From Deinococcus planocerae (GTDB lineage Bacteria > Deinococcota > Deinococci > Deinococcales > Deinococcaceae): DNA of 20,154 nt. Each line of letters begins with the position of its first letter. Positions within the stretch are counted from its first letter, which is position 1. The notes beneath the pieces were generated by a model. The model saw nothing but the letters and a program-made list of their open reading frames with translations. It made no database searches and was not told the origin of the DNA. Below are positions 1-11,500 of the stretch, in pieces. The stretch spans positions 1-20,154 of the forward strand of contig NZ_PNOR01000050.1 of the NCBI RefSeq assembly GCF_002869765.1, read 5' to 3'. The position numbers and the translations under genes are program-made.

Positions 1-2
1 AC

Positions 3-605
<603 letters not shown>

Positions 606-662
606 GGCGGGTAGGGAGCGGCGCCCTCGTCTACCCAGGGGGAGAGTAGGAAGAGGCGATCA

Positions 663-695
663 GCTCTCAGCCGTAAGTGAAACGGAGTGAGAGCC
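663..695. repeat. Imperfect hairpin after the VWA gene
   Basis: GCTCTCAGCCGT is followed, after a short loop, by ACGGAGTGAGAGC, forming an imperfect stem. The outer arm GCTCTCA/TGAGAGC is the same as in the larger palindrome at 5915-5998. There is no T-run, so it is better seen as a small intergenic repeat than as an intrinsic terminator. Confidence 0.4.
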
Positions 696-707
696 GACAA
701 CCTCCTA

Positions 708-724
708 ATCCTCCCCTGGGGGAT
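708..724. promoter_or_regulatory. CsoR-like copper operator (putative)
   Basis: ATCCTCCCCTGGGGGAT is an imperfect palindrome: six of eight positions in the two arms pair. C- and G-tracts flanked by AT are characteristic of operators bound by the Cu(I)-sensing repressor CsoR. It lies just upstream of a possible -10 (TGTACT, 726-731) that is six bases from the ATG at 738, so a bound repressor would block the promoter. No csoR gene is visible in the window, so the regulator is inferred. Confidence 0.5.
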
Positions 725-737
725 GTGTACTGATCCC

Positions 738-1277
738 ATGACGAAGACCCTCGAACTCGACATCGGCGGGATGACCTGTGCCGCCTGCGTGGGGCGGGTG
801 GAACGCGGGCTGAGGAAGGTGGAGGGGGTGGCCGAGGTGCAGCGGGGAGGCCGGACGGTCGCCCTCGTGGGAGACGGCATCAACGACGCCCCGGCCCTGG
901 CGAGGGCGGACGTGGGGGTCGCCATCGGGACGGGGACGGACGTGGCCGTCGAGACCGCCGACGTGATCTTGATGTCGGGGGACCTGCGCGGGGTGCCGAA
1001 CGCGGTGGCCCTCTCCCGCGCCACCCTGCGCAACATCCGGGTCAACCTCTTCTGGGCCTTCGCGTACAACGTCTTGCTGATCCCGGTCGCGCCGGGCGTG
1101 CTCTCCCCCCTCGGCGTGACCCTCTCGCCCGTGCTCGCCGCCGCCGCGATGGGGCTGTCGAGCGTCTTCGTGCTCACGAACGCGCTGCGGCTACGGGGCT
1201 TCCGGGCGCCATTGCGGGTCACACCGACACCCTCCTCCACCCCTCCCCTCACCCCCGCCACGCAAGGTCAGGCCTGA
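738..1277 (+). pseudogene. copA: Copper-translocating P-type ATPase with large internal in-frame deletion
   Basis: The 179-residue product joins two ends of a CopA-type P1B ATPase. Residues 1-34 are the start of an HMA metal-binding domain with the Cu(I) motif GMTCAAC (Cys14, Cys17). From about residue 35 it runs straight into the C-terminal end: GDGINDAP of the P-domain, then the last two membrane helices with the AFAYN and MGLSS metal-site residues. Missing are the rest of the HMA domain, six membrane helices including the CPC motif, the actuator domain, the DKTGT phosphorylation site and the nucleotide-binding domain. Full-length relatives are roughly 800 residues, so about 2 kb is gone, yet the frame is intact with no stop. 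It cannot pump ions. It is either a recent deletion remnant or a mini-protein kept for copper binding; an assembly collapse must also be excluded. The ATG at 738 follows a CsoR-like site. Confidence 0.85.
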
Positions 1278-1291
1278 GAAGGGACCCTCCT

Positions 1292-1316
1292 CCCTTCCCC
1301 CACGGGGGGGGAAGGG
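1292..1316. repeat. GC-rich hairpin after the copA remnant
   Basis: CCCTTCCCCC and GGGGGAAGGG form a perfect 10-bp stem with a 5-base loop, followed by a G-rich tail. It could end the copA-remnant transcript but has no U-tract. It resembles dispersed C/G-tract palindromes common in GC-rich genomes. Confidence 0.45.
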
Positions 1317-1370
1317 CCGGGGATGGGGGGGGAGACGCGAACGCCTAACCCCACCTCACAATCCCAAACA

Positions 1371-1408
1371 GAAAAGCGCCCCAGCCATCCCGCCGGGGCG
1401 TTTCTCTT
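1371..1408 (-). terminator. Intrinsic terminator of the small basic protein gene
   Basis: On the minus strand CGCCCC and GGGGCG (plus-strand 1395-1400 and 1377-1382) form a stem followed by CTTTTC. It begins 14 bases past the stop codon at 1415. Plus-strand sequence after the stem is also T-rich (TTTCTCTTTT), so it may work in both directions and insulate the copA remnant. Confidence 0.75.
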
Positions 1409-1414
1409 TTCTGC

Positions 1415-1633
1415 TCAGAACCAGCGCCGCTTCGTCGCCGTCCGCTTGCCCAGCCGCCGCTCGGCCTGCCCGAGCACGAAGTCGAGGGCGCGGTCACGCT
1501 TGCGCAGCTTGGTGTACTTGCCGCGCTTGGCCTTTTGGGTGCGGCGCACCATCCCGATGAGTTCGAGGGCGATGGGGCCGTAGACCATCCACTTGCCGAA
1601 CTTGCCCGTCTTGCGCGTCTTCATGCCTTCCAT
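1415..1633 (-). CDS. Small strongly basic conserved-type protein, function unknown
   Basis: A 72-residue protein rich in Lys and Arg, with a short apolar patch around residues 15-28 (WMVYGPIALELIG) followed by a basic run and a C-terminus ending KRRWF. I do not recognise a named family. The terminator right after its stop supports a real gene. Two starts are possible: ATG at 1633, or ATG at 1624 three codons later; neither has a well-spaced Shine-Dalgarno or a leaderless -10 box. Longer upstream starts would add a low-complexity segment and are less likely. It lies between the copA remnant and a divergent M20 peptidase gene. Net charge suggests nucleic-acid or ribosome binding, but this is inference only. 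Confidence 0.6.
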   Translation of the reverse strand: MEGMKTRKTGKFGKWMVYGPIALELIGMVRRTQKAKRGKYTKLRKRDRALDFVLGQAERRLGKRTATKRRWF

Positions 1634-1745
1634 TACGCGCGCCGAAGACGAAAAGTTGCTGAGGACAGGCGCAGACGCGTTCACCTTCCGCGTTCGGGCA
1701 CGGGGGACAGCGCGGCGGGGGCGGACCACCGGGCGGGACGCGCCT

Positions 1746-1751
1746 TAGACT
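1746..1751 (+). promoter_or_regulatory. -10 box, leaderless start of the M20 amidohydrolase
   Basis: TAGACT lies five bases before the ATG at 1757, and no Shine-Dalgarno is present. Transcription would begin at or next to the start codon. No good -35 is visible. Confidence 0.6.
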
Positions 1752-1756
1752 GGGGT

Positions 1757-2935
<1,179 letters not shown>

Positions 2936-2939
2936 CGAC

Positions 2940-3369
<430 letters not shown>

Positions 3370-3386
<17 letters not shown>

Positions 3387-3684
3387 GGTCGCCCTGGCGT
3401 GGGAGGAGACCGTCAACACGCGGGACGGGGCGCGGCTGCTCGCCCTCTCGGACCCCGACATCGAGATCATCGGACCACGGGGGAGCGCGTAAGGGCACGC
3501 CGTCCTGGCCGACTGGCTGGGCCGGGCGGGTCTGAACCCGGAGACCGGCGCCGTGGTGGGTGAGGCGCCTGTCGCCTCCCACTCCCGGGGGGTGGACGGC
3601 CAGGTCGTTGACGCGGCGCGTTACGACGACCCGCACACGGCTCTGGACCACGCGGGGCTGGACGAGACGGACGCGCTGACCTGA
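3370..3684 (+). pseudogene. Decayed NTF2-like / SnoaL-like gene
   Basis: Reading frame 1 over this stretch encodes a recognisable NTF2-like fold: WEETVNTRDGARLLALSDPD, then DIEIIGPRGSA, interrupted by TAA at 3490-3492, then continuing in the same frame as GHAVLADWLGRAG and ending GQVVDAARYDDPHTALDHAG before TGA at 3682. The middle, where the family has two more strands, looks shortened. No usual start codon exists; ACG at 3370 sits where an ATG would be expected, preceded by GGAGG. The loss of the start, the internal stop and the shortening together mark a pseudogene. Its 5' end overlaps the end of sufU by 17 bases. Family identity is from recall. Confidence 0.65.
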
Positions 3685-3703
3685 GCTAAGGGCCAGCGCG
3701 TCC
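3669..3703. repeat. 10-bp perfect inverted repeat between the pseudogene and folE
   Basis: GGACGCGCTG (3669-3678) and CAGCGCGTCC (3694-3703) pair perfectly around a 15-base loop. It lies 28 bases past the folE stop, where it might slow or end convergent transcripts, but it has no T-tract. The left arm is also the last codons of the pseudogene. Confidence 0.45.
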
Positions 3704-3731
3704 TGGAAGGCTGTGAAGAGGTCTCGCGGGC

Positions 3732-4343
<612 letters not shown>

Positions 4344-4425
4344 GGTCGGTCGCCCCCTCTCACGCCCGCACGGGGCGCGGCTTGTATGAACACGAGTTTA
4401 AGCTCGGCGGCGGGGCGGGGACTGT

Positions 4426-4468
4426 GGGGGAAGCTCTCAGCCTCCCCGCTGGGGCTGGCCGTTCCCCC
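4426..4468 (-). terminator. Possible hairpin terminator of purA
   Basis: GGGGGAA (4426-4432) and TTCCCCC (4462-4468) enclose a second stem (TCCCC/GGGG). The structure abuts the purA stop codon. There is no clear T-run on the minus strand, so termination is tentative. Confidence 0.35.
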
Positions 4469-5683
<1,215 letters not shown>

Positions 5684-5731
5684 CCTGCCTCCAGCCGCGC
5701 GCCCTGACTTGCCCTTCTGCGCCCCCAGAGG

Positions 5732-5772
<41 letters not shown>

Positions 5773-5813
5773 GCCCGGCGGCGCGGGGGCGGGGAGGTGA
5801 ATGTCCAGAGGGC

Positions 5814-5851
5814 GGTCAGCCGTCAGCGACCGATCCGGCTGACGGCTGACC
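5814..5851. repeat. 14-bp perfect inverted repeat with tandem-unit arms
   Basis: GGTCAGCCGTCAGC (5814-5827) and GCTGACGGCTGACC (5838-5851) pair perfectly around a 10-base loop. Each arm is itself a near-duplicate of GTCAGCC. No T-tract follows in either direction. Confidence 0.8.
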
Positions 5852-5864
5852 GATGATCGCGGCA

Positions 5865-5998
5865 CTCCGTGACGTAGAAGGGACAACCTGCGTTGCTGCA
5901 ACTCCACGGAGGCGGCTCTCATCACGGATGCTCGCTCCGCTCGGGCCGGACCACTTGAGGGGCTTGCCCTCAACTTGTCCGGCCACCGCTGTGAGAGC
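5865..5998. repeat. Nested intergenic palindromes, SNR-like
   Basis: The stretch between purA and the E2-like gene holds three nested or adjacent palindromes: CTCCGTG/CACGGAG (5865-5911), GCTCTCA/TGAGAGC (5915-5921 and 5992-5998), and an 18-base arm pair at 5944-5961 and 5967-5984 with 16 of 18 positions pairing around a GCTTG loop. The last lies 15 bases past the stop of the E2-like gene and may help end its transcript. The size and structure recall the small non-coding repeats described in Deinococcus radiodurans; the family link is inferred. Confidence 0.6.
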
Positions 5999-5999
5999 T

Positions 6000-7433
6000 T
6001 CAGATCACCAGGATGATCGGCGCCTCCAGCGCCCCCGCCACGTCCGCGAGGAAGCGGGCGGCCCGGGTGGGGTCCACGTCGCCGCTGAGCGACAGCGCGG
6101 CGCGGCCTTCCCGCTCGCGGCCCACGCTCAGGGTCACGGTGTGGCCGAGGTGGAGGTCGTCGAGGTCGAGTGTTCCCGCGTCGGTCACGAGGAGGTCGGG
6201 GGTGCCGCCGAAGGGGGTGCCCAGGTCGTCCAGGGCGTCACGCAGGGCGACGGGGCGCGCGGTGCGGGCCACGCCCGCCGTGAGGTCCTGGAGGGCGACG
6301 CTGCCGAGCCCCAGGGTCTGCGCGTGGCGCTGGGCGGCGCGGACGACGAGGAGGCCGAGCGGCACGTCCTGGCCCAGGGCGCCCGCGAGCTGACGGCGCA
6401 GGTCGGCGGCGGAAGAGACGTTCACGTCCCGGCGCAGGTAGGTGCCGAAGGAACGGGCCTCCCGGGCGGAGTCGGCGACGAGGGCGGGGGGGGCCGTCTC
6501 CCCGTCCGGCTCGAAGGCCGGGGCCTCCACCGCCTCCATCACCGCCGGGGCGGGCAGGAGGTCCTCCACCTGGGGCTCGGCGACCAGGGTGGGGGCCAGC
6601 GGAGCGATCTCGGGCTCGTCGGCGGGGAGGGGGGCCTGCGCGTGCAGGTCCGGCAGCGGGAAGGCGGGGGGCTCGGGCAGACGGGCTTCGGGCGCGGCGG
6701 GCGCCTGGAACGCCGGGGTGGGCTGCGGCTCGGGGAGGACGGGTACCTGCACGACCGGGGGCTGAACAGGTGCGGGGGAAGCGGGCTGGGGAGCCGGGGC
6801 GGCGGGCTGGTACAGGCGCGAGAGCAGGCCGCCCAGCCCCGCCGAGAGGCCCGCGCTCGCCGCAGGGGCCGCCGTGGCCGCGACCGGGACGGGTTCGGCG
6901 TGGGCGGGCTCGGGGGGGGTGGACGCGGCGGCGGGCAGGAACGGCTGGGACGGCACGCCCGCGGCCACGGGCGGGGGCGGCGTCACGGGGGCGGGGGCGT
7001 TGAAGTTCCAGGCCGGGGCCGGGGCCGACGCGGCAGGAGCGGCCACCACCGGGGCGGGCTCGAAGTCGGCTTGATCGTCGTCGAGTTCGAAGTCGAGGGC
7101 GTCGTCCTCCAGGGCAGGGGCGGGAGCCGGGGTGGTGCGGGCCTGGGCGACGAAGGCGGTGATGTCGGAGTCCACGCCCGCGCCGCGGAGGGCGTCGGCG
7201 CTGGGGAGGCCCGGGGTGATCAGGCTGGCGGAGAGGTCCTCACCGGTCCAGTCGGGCGGGGGGGCGTCCACCGGGGTGGCCGGGGGCTCCTCCTCGCCGC
7301 TCATGATGCGGGCGAGGTGGGCGAGGATGTCTCCTTCGACGATCAATCCACCCTGTCCGGTGCCGCGCAGAGGCTGCCAGTCGATGCCGTTTGCTTCCGC
7401 CAGGACCCTGGCGAGCGGAGCGATTCGTTCCAT
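6000..7433 (-). CDS. E3-binding domain protein with degenerate E2 acyltransferase-like C-terminus
   Basis: A 477-residue three-part protein. Residues about 3-40 are a peripheral-subunit-binding domain, as found in E2 subunits of 2-oxoacid dehydrogenases (LARVLAEANGIDW, then RGTGQGG). Residues about 45-325 are a long acidic and Pro/Ala-rich linker. Residues 328-477 resemble the E2 catalytic domain: a start like YLRRDVNVSSAADLRRQL, then LLVVRAAQRHA, and an end SLSGDVDPTRAARFL. In active E2 enzymes this end reads with HRVxDG, providing the catalytic His and Asp; here neither is present. There is no N-terminal lipoyl domain. It therefore cannot carry or transfer acyl groups in the usual way, and may instead recruit E3 or scaffold a complex. 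ATG at 7433 follows GGGGGA at good spacing. No dehydrogenase genes are adjacent. Confidence 0.75.
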   Translation of the reverse strand: MERIAPLARVLAEANGIDWQPLRGTGQGGLIVEGDILAHLARIMSGEEEPPATPVDAPPPDWTGEDLSASLITPGLPSADALRGAGVDSDITAFVAQARTTPAPAPALEDDALDFELDDDQADFEPAPVVAAPAASAPAPAWNFNAPAPVTPPPPVAAGVPSQPFLPAAASTPPEPAHAEPVPVAATAAPAASAGLSAGLGGLLSRLYQPAAPAPQPASPAPVQPPVVQVPVLPEPQPTPAFQAPAAPEARLPEPPAFPLPDLHAQAPLPADEPEIAPLAPTLVAEPQVEDLLPAPAVMEAVEAPAFEPDGETAPPALVADSAREARSFGTYLRRDVNVSSAADLRRQLAGALGQDVPLGLLVVRAAQRHAQTLGLGSVALQDLTAGVARTARPVALRDALDDLGTPFGGTPDLLVTDAGTLDLDDLHLGHTVTLSVGREREGRAALSLSGDVDPTRAARFLADVAGALEAPIILVI

Positions 7434-7577
7434 ACGTTCCCCCTTGGCCCGTGCGTCCTCCCCGTGTGGGAGGGCCGCGCCGCCCCCGGGGGCGAAGCGG
7501 GCCGGTTGCTTTCCCGCAGGGTGACGCGTGAAGCCTGACAGCCTTCTTTCAGCGGGCGTGAACCAAGGCGGCGCAGC

Positions 7578-7597
7578 GGGGCGGGAGAGACGCCCCT
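7578..7597. repeat. Hairpin in the divergent spacer before the leucine dehydrogenase homologue
   Basis: GGGGCG and CGCCCC can pair around a short purine-rich loop in the 267-base spacer between the divergent E2-like and dehydrogenase genes. Its role is unknown. The same spacer has a possible plus-strand -10, TAGGCT at 7620-7625, which would give a leader of about 70 bases. Nothing else was recognised there. Confidence 0.35.
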
Positions 7598-7700
7598 CCC
7601 GTGTTCAGGAGCGCGGTGATAGGCTCGGGGCGTTGTCGCGCGGGCCACGGGGCGACGCTTCCCGGCACCGCCCCGGCCCGCCGCGTCTTTGGGAGCAACG

Positions 7701-8756
7701 ATGCAGATATTCGAGGAGATGCAGTCGCGCGGGCACGAGGCCCTGACGCTTCTTCACCACGCGCCGAGCGGCCTCAAGGCGGCCCTGGCGATCCACTCGA
7801 CCGTCCTGGGCCCGGCCATCGCGGGCGTGAGGCTGCGCCCCCTGGACGAGGAAACGGCCCTCAAGGGGGCGCTGGCGCTGAGCGAGAGCCTGACCCTCAA
7901 GGCCGCCCTCGCCGGGCTGAACTACGGCGGCGGCGCGTGCGTGCTCATGCTGCCGGAAGTCGGCGTGGACGACCCGCACGCGAGGGAAGCCCTCTTCCGC
8001 GCGCTCGGGCGACAGGTCAGGCCGCTGGAGTCGCGCGTGGTGCTGACCGAAGACATCGGCGTGACCCCGCGCGACATCGCCTTCGTCGCGCAGGAGACGC
8101 CCTCCACCCTGGGGGTGAACACCGACACGAGCAGCGTGACGGGCTACGGGGTCTACCGCGGGATCAAGGCCGCCGCCCGCTCCGCGCTGGGAAGCGAGAG
8201 CATGCGCGGGGTGCGGGTGGCCGTGCTGGGGGTGGGGGCGGTGGGGCGCGCCCTCGCCGAGCACCTCCACCGCGAGGGGGCCCGCCTGACCGTCGCCGAC
8301 ACCCGCCCCGAGCGGGCCGAGGCCCTCGCCGACGAGCTCGACGGGGTGACGGTCACGGGCACCGAGGAGCTGCTCGACGTGCCGTGCGACATCTTCTCGC
8401 CGTGCGGGTACGGGCACTCGATCCGCAGCGCGGACGTGCCCCGGCTGCAATGCCGCCTGATCGCGGGCGGCGAGCACCACCCCCTGACCCGCCGGGGGGA
8501 AGACGCGGTGAAGGAGGCGGGCATCATGTACATCCCCGACTTCGCCATCAACGCGGCGGGCCTGATCGCTGCCGCCACCTCCTCCACCCCCGAGCAGGCC
8601 GCCGAGCGCGTGTACGCCACCGTCGTCCGCATCGCCGCCGTCGCCGAGCAGTACGGCAAGCCGCCCCACGTCGTCGCCCGCCGCATGGCCGAGCGCCGCA
8701 TCGACCTGATCGGCAGCCTGGGAACGGGCGGCGCGGTGCTGGGGAGGGGGGCGTGA
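7701..8756 (+). CDS. Leu/Phe/Val/Glu dehydrogenase family protein with altered catalytic lysine
   Basis: A 351-residue protein closest in layout to leucine dehydrogenase, which interconverts branched-chain amino acids and 2-oxo acids using NAD. The N-terminal catalytic domain has Lys67 (substrate carboxylate lysine), NYGGG and Asp118 (TEDIG). The Rossmann domain has GVGAVG at 177-182 and Asp200 at the end of strand two, favouring NAD. The C-terminal NAAGLI motif is present. However, in leucine dehydrogenase GGG is followed by the catalytic lysine (Lys80 in the Geobacillus enzyme), and here that position is Ala79. This makes normal amino acid dehydrogenase activity doubtful. ATG at 7701 follows GGGAG at good spacing; the TTG at 7689 lies upstream of it and is not needed. 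The gene precedes udk, separated by an inverted repeat. Confidence 0.85.
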   Translation: MQIFEEMQSRGHEALTLLHHAPSGLKAALAIHSTVLGPAIAGVRLRPLDEETALKGALALSESLTLKAALAGLNYGGGACVLMLPEVGVDDPHAREALFRALGRQVRPLESRVVLTEDIGVTPRDIAFVAQETPSTLGVNTDTSSVTGYGVYRGIKAAARSALGSESMRGVRVAVLGVGAVGRALAEHLHREGARLTVADTRPERAEALADELDGVTVTGTEELLDVPCDIFSPCGYGHSIRSADVPRLQCRLIAGGEHHPLTRRGEDAVKEAGIMYIPDFAINAAGLIAAATSSTPEQAAERVYATVVRIAAVAEQYGKPPHVVARRMAERRIDLIGSLGTGGAVLGRGA

Positions 8757-8759
8757 GGG

Positions 8760-9489
<730 letters not shown>

Positions 9490-9525
9490 GGGCCCCCGCG
9501 TCCCCTCCCCCTTTCGGCGGACGAC

Positions 9526-9561
9526 GGGGCCGGAGGCGGGCGGGCAGGCTGACCCGGCCCC
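9526..9561. repeat. 8-bp GC-only hairpin between udk and the DUF5693 gene
   Basis: GGGGCCGG (9526-9533) and CCGGCCCC (9554-9561) pair perfectly. The stem could weakly stop udk transcripts but has C-tracts, not T, after it. Confidence 0.35.
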
Positions 9562-9585
9562 CCCCCCGCCCCCCTCCTTCCCTTC

Positions 9586-9591
9586 TAGGAT
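9586..9591 (+). promoter_or_regulatory. -10 box, leaderless start of the DUF5693 gene
   Basis: TAGGAT ends seven bases before the GTG at 9599, with no Shine-Dalgarno between them. This supports a leaderless mRNA for the DUF5693-csaB pair. Confidence 0.6.
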
Positions 9592-9598
9592 GTAACCC

Positions 9599-11500
9599 GT
9601 GACCGAGCCCACCCCCACCCGCACCACCGTGATCCGCGCGGCGCCCGGCCCGCTCGCGCCGTCCTCCTCCGACCCACCCGCTGCCCCGCCGCCCACCCGG
9701 CACCGGCTGACGTGGCCGCTGCTCGGGGTGATCCTGCTTTCCCTGATCCCGGCGCTGATGCTCGCGTGGAACCGGGTGGCCTACGAACAGGCGCAGAAGA
9801 CGGTCGCGGTGGTGGTGGACTACCCGGCGCTCGTGGGGCAGGCGCGGCGGGTGGGGCTGGAGCCGCAGGCGCTCCTCGACCGGTACAAGGCGCTCGGGGT
9901 GAACGGGGTCGCCGTGTACGAGGACGTGATCGGGTCTCTCGCGCAGCGCGGCCAGATCTACGTGCGGTCCGGCGCCGACCTCGCCGTCGAGAACCCGGGC
10001 GCGGGCGTGAACCCCCAGCTCATCTACATGCGCTCGCTCGTGCCGGGCGTCGCCGAGGCCCTGCCCGCCCGCTACACCATCCCGACCCGGCAGGTCACGA
10101 TTGGCGGCCAGCGCTGGGTCGCGTGGCCGACCGATCCCAACTTCCTGCCCGCGGGGCCCAACCGTCAGCTCGTCGAGAACCTCAAGGCGCAGGGGCTCAC
10201 CCTGGTGTACCGCCCCTACGACGACGAGGCGGTGCGGCAGCCGGGGGCCGACTGGCCGGACGTGCCCTTCGTGGCCTTTACGGGGGACGAGGTGATCGGG
10301 GCGCGGGTGCCCGAGCGGCTGGAGCAGATCAACCGGCGGATGGGGGAGCGCTTGCCCGCCCTGATCGAGGGCAACCCGCAGCGCGAACTCGACACCCTGG
10401 TCGAGACGCACGGCGCCGCGCGCATGTTCGCCATGAACCCGAGCTGGCAAAACCGCCTGGGCCCCGAGGAGGTGGCGAGCAAGTACGCCCTCGCCGCCCG
10501 CGAGCGCACCCAGCGCCTGCTCTACGTGCGCCCCTTCCCCACCGTGTACGAGACCGAAGCCTTCCTCTCGCGCACCCGCGACCTCCTCGCCCGCTCGGGG
10601 GTGAAGGTGGGCGCGCCCGTCGTGCAGCCCTTCGGGACGAACGACACCCTGCGCGCTCTTTGCCTGCTGGGGCCGCTCGCCGCGCTCGCGCTGCTGGGCC
10701 TGAGTTACCCCCTGCCGCGTCTGGGGCTGATCGTCGCCGCCCTCGCCGGGCTGGGGGCACTGGGGCTCAACGGGGGGCGGCCCTTCGAGGGTGGGGCGCT
10801 GATCGCGGCGATCACCTTCCCGGCCCTGGGGCTGGTGCTGCGGCGCTCCCGGGTCACCGACTGGTTCCTGGCGACGGGGCTCTCGCTCGTCGGGGTGCTG
10901 TTCGTCTCGGGGCTGGGCGCGAACCGCGACAGCGTGCTGGGGCTGGAGCCCTTCCGGGGGGTGGGGCTGACGCTCGTCGCGCCCCTGGCGCTCGTGGCGC
11001 TGAGCTTCCTGCCGCGCCAGGACATCCGCAAGACGGGGCGTGACCTTTACAGCGCGCCGGTCAAACTCGGCGACATCGCGGTGATGGCGCTGGGGCTGGG
11101 CGTCTTCGCGCTCGTCTTCCTGCGGCGCGGGAACGCCACGGGACTGGGCGTGAGCAGCACCGAGGCGCAACTGCGCCAGGACCTTCAGGACACGATCATC
11201 CGCCCGCGCTTCAAGGAACTCGCCGGGCACCCGCTCGCCCTCGTCGGCCTGAGCGGCGTGCTGCCGGGGTACTTCAGCCTGCTGCTGATCCTGGGCGGCG
11301 TGGTCGGGCAGGCGAGCATCCTCAACACCTTCTCGCACTTCCACACGCCCCTCCTGATCAGCGCCGCCCGCTGCTTCATCGGGCTGGGCGTGGGATTGAT
11401 CCTCGGTCTGATCGCCATCTGGGCCGTGAAGACCGGGCTGCGGCTGTGGACGACCTACGGCGCGCGCCGCCCGGTCGCCGAGGCCGAGGTGCGCGCGTGA
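9599..11500 (+). CDS. DUF5693 family polytopic membrane protein
   Basis: A 633-residue membrane protein. After a Pro-rich cytoplasmic-type tail comes one membrane helix at about 38-56 (WPLLGVILLSLIPALMLAW). Residues about 60-345 form a soluble domain, probably extracytoplasmic, with the family features VNGVAVYEDVIG and AWPTDPNFLPAGP. From about 350 to the end lie roughly eight further membrane helices. The function of DUF5693 is not established. It is followed directly by csaB, the two genes overlapping in the sequence GTGA, so they are translationally coupled; this pairing suggests a role in handling or exporting the pyruvylated secondary cell-wall polymer. GTG at 9599 is chosen from the leaderless -10 box seven bases upstream. 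Confidence 0.85.
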   Translation: MTEPTPTRTTVIRAAPGPLAPSSSDPPAAPPPTRHRLTWPLLGVILLSLIPALMLAWNRVAYEQAQKTVAVVVDYPALVGQARRVGLEPQALLDRYKALGVNGVAVYEDVIGSLAQRGQIYVRSGADLAVENPGAGVNPQLIYMRSLVPGVAEALPARYTIPTRQVTIGGQRWVAWPTDPNFLPAGPNRQLVENLKAQGLTLVYRPYDDEAVRQPGADWPDVPFVAFTGDEVIGARVPERLEQINRRMGERLPALIEGNPQRELDTLVETHGAARMFAMNPSWQNRLGPEEVASKYALAARERTQRLLYVRPFPTVYETEAFLSRTRDLLARSGVKVGAPVVQPFGTNDTLRALCLLGPLAALALLGLSYPLPRLGLIVAALAGLGALGLNGGRPFEGGALIAAITFPALGLVLRRSRVTDWFLATGLSLVGVLFVSGLGANRDSVLGLEPFRGVGLTLVAPLALVALSFLPRQDIRKTGRDLYSAPVKLGDIAVMALGLGVFALVFLRRGNATGLGVSSTEAQLRQDLQDTIIRPRFKELAGHPLALVGLSGVLPGYFSLLLILGGVVGQASILNTFSHFHTPLLISAARCFIGLGVGLILGLIAIWAVKTGLRLWTTYGARRPVAEAEVRA

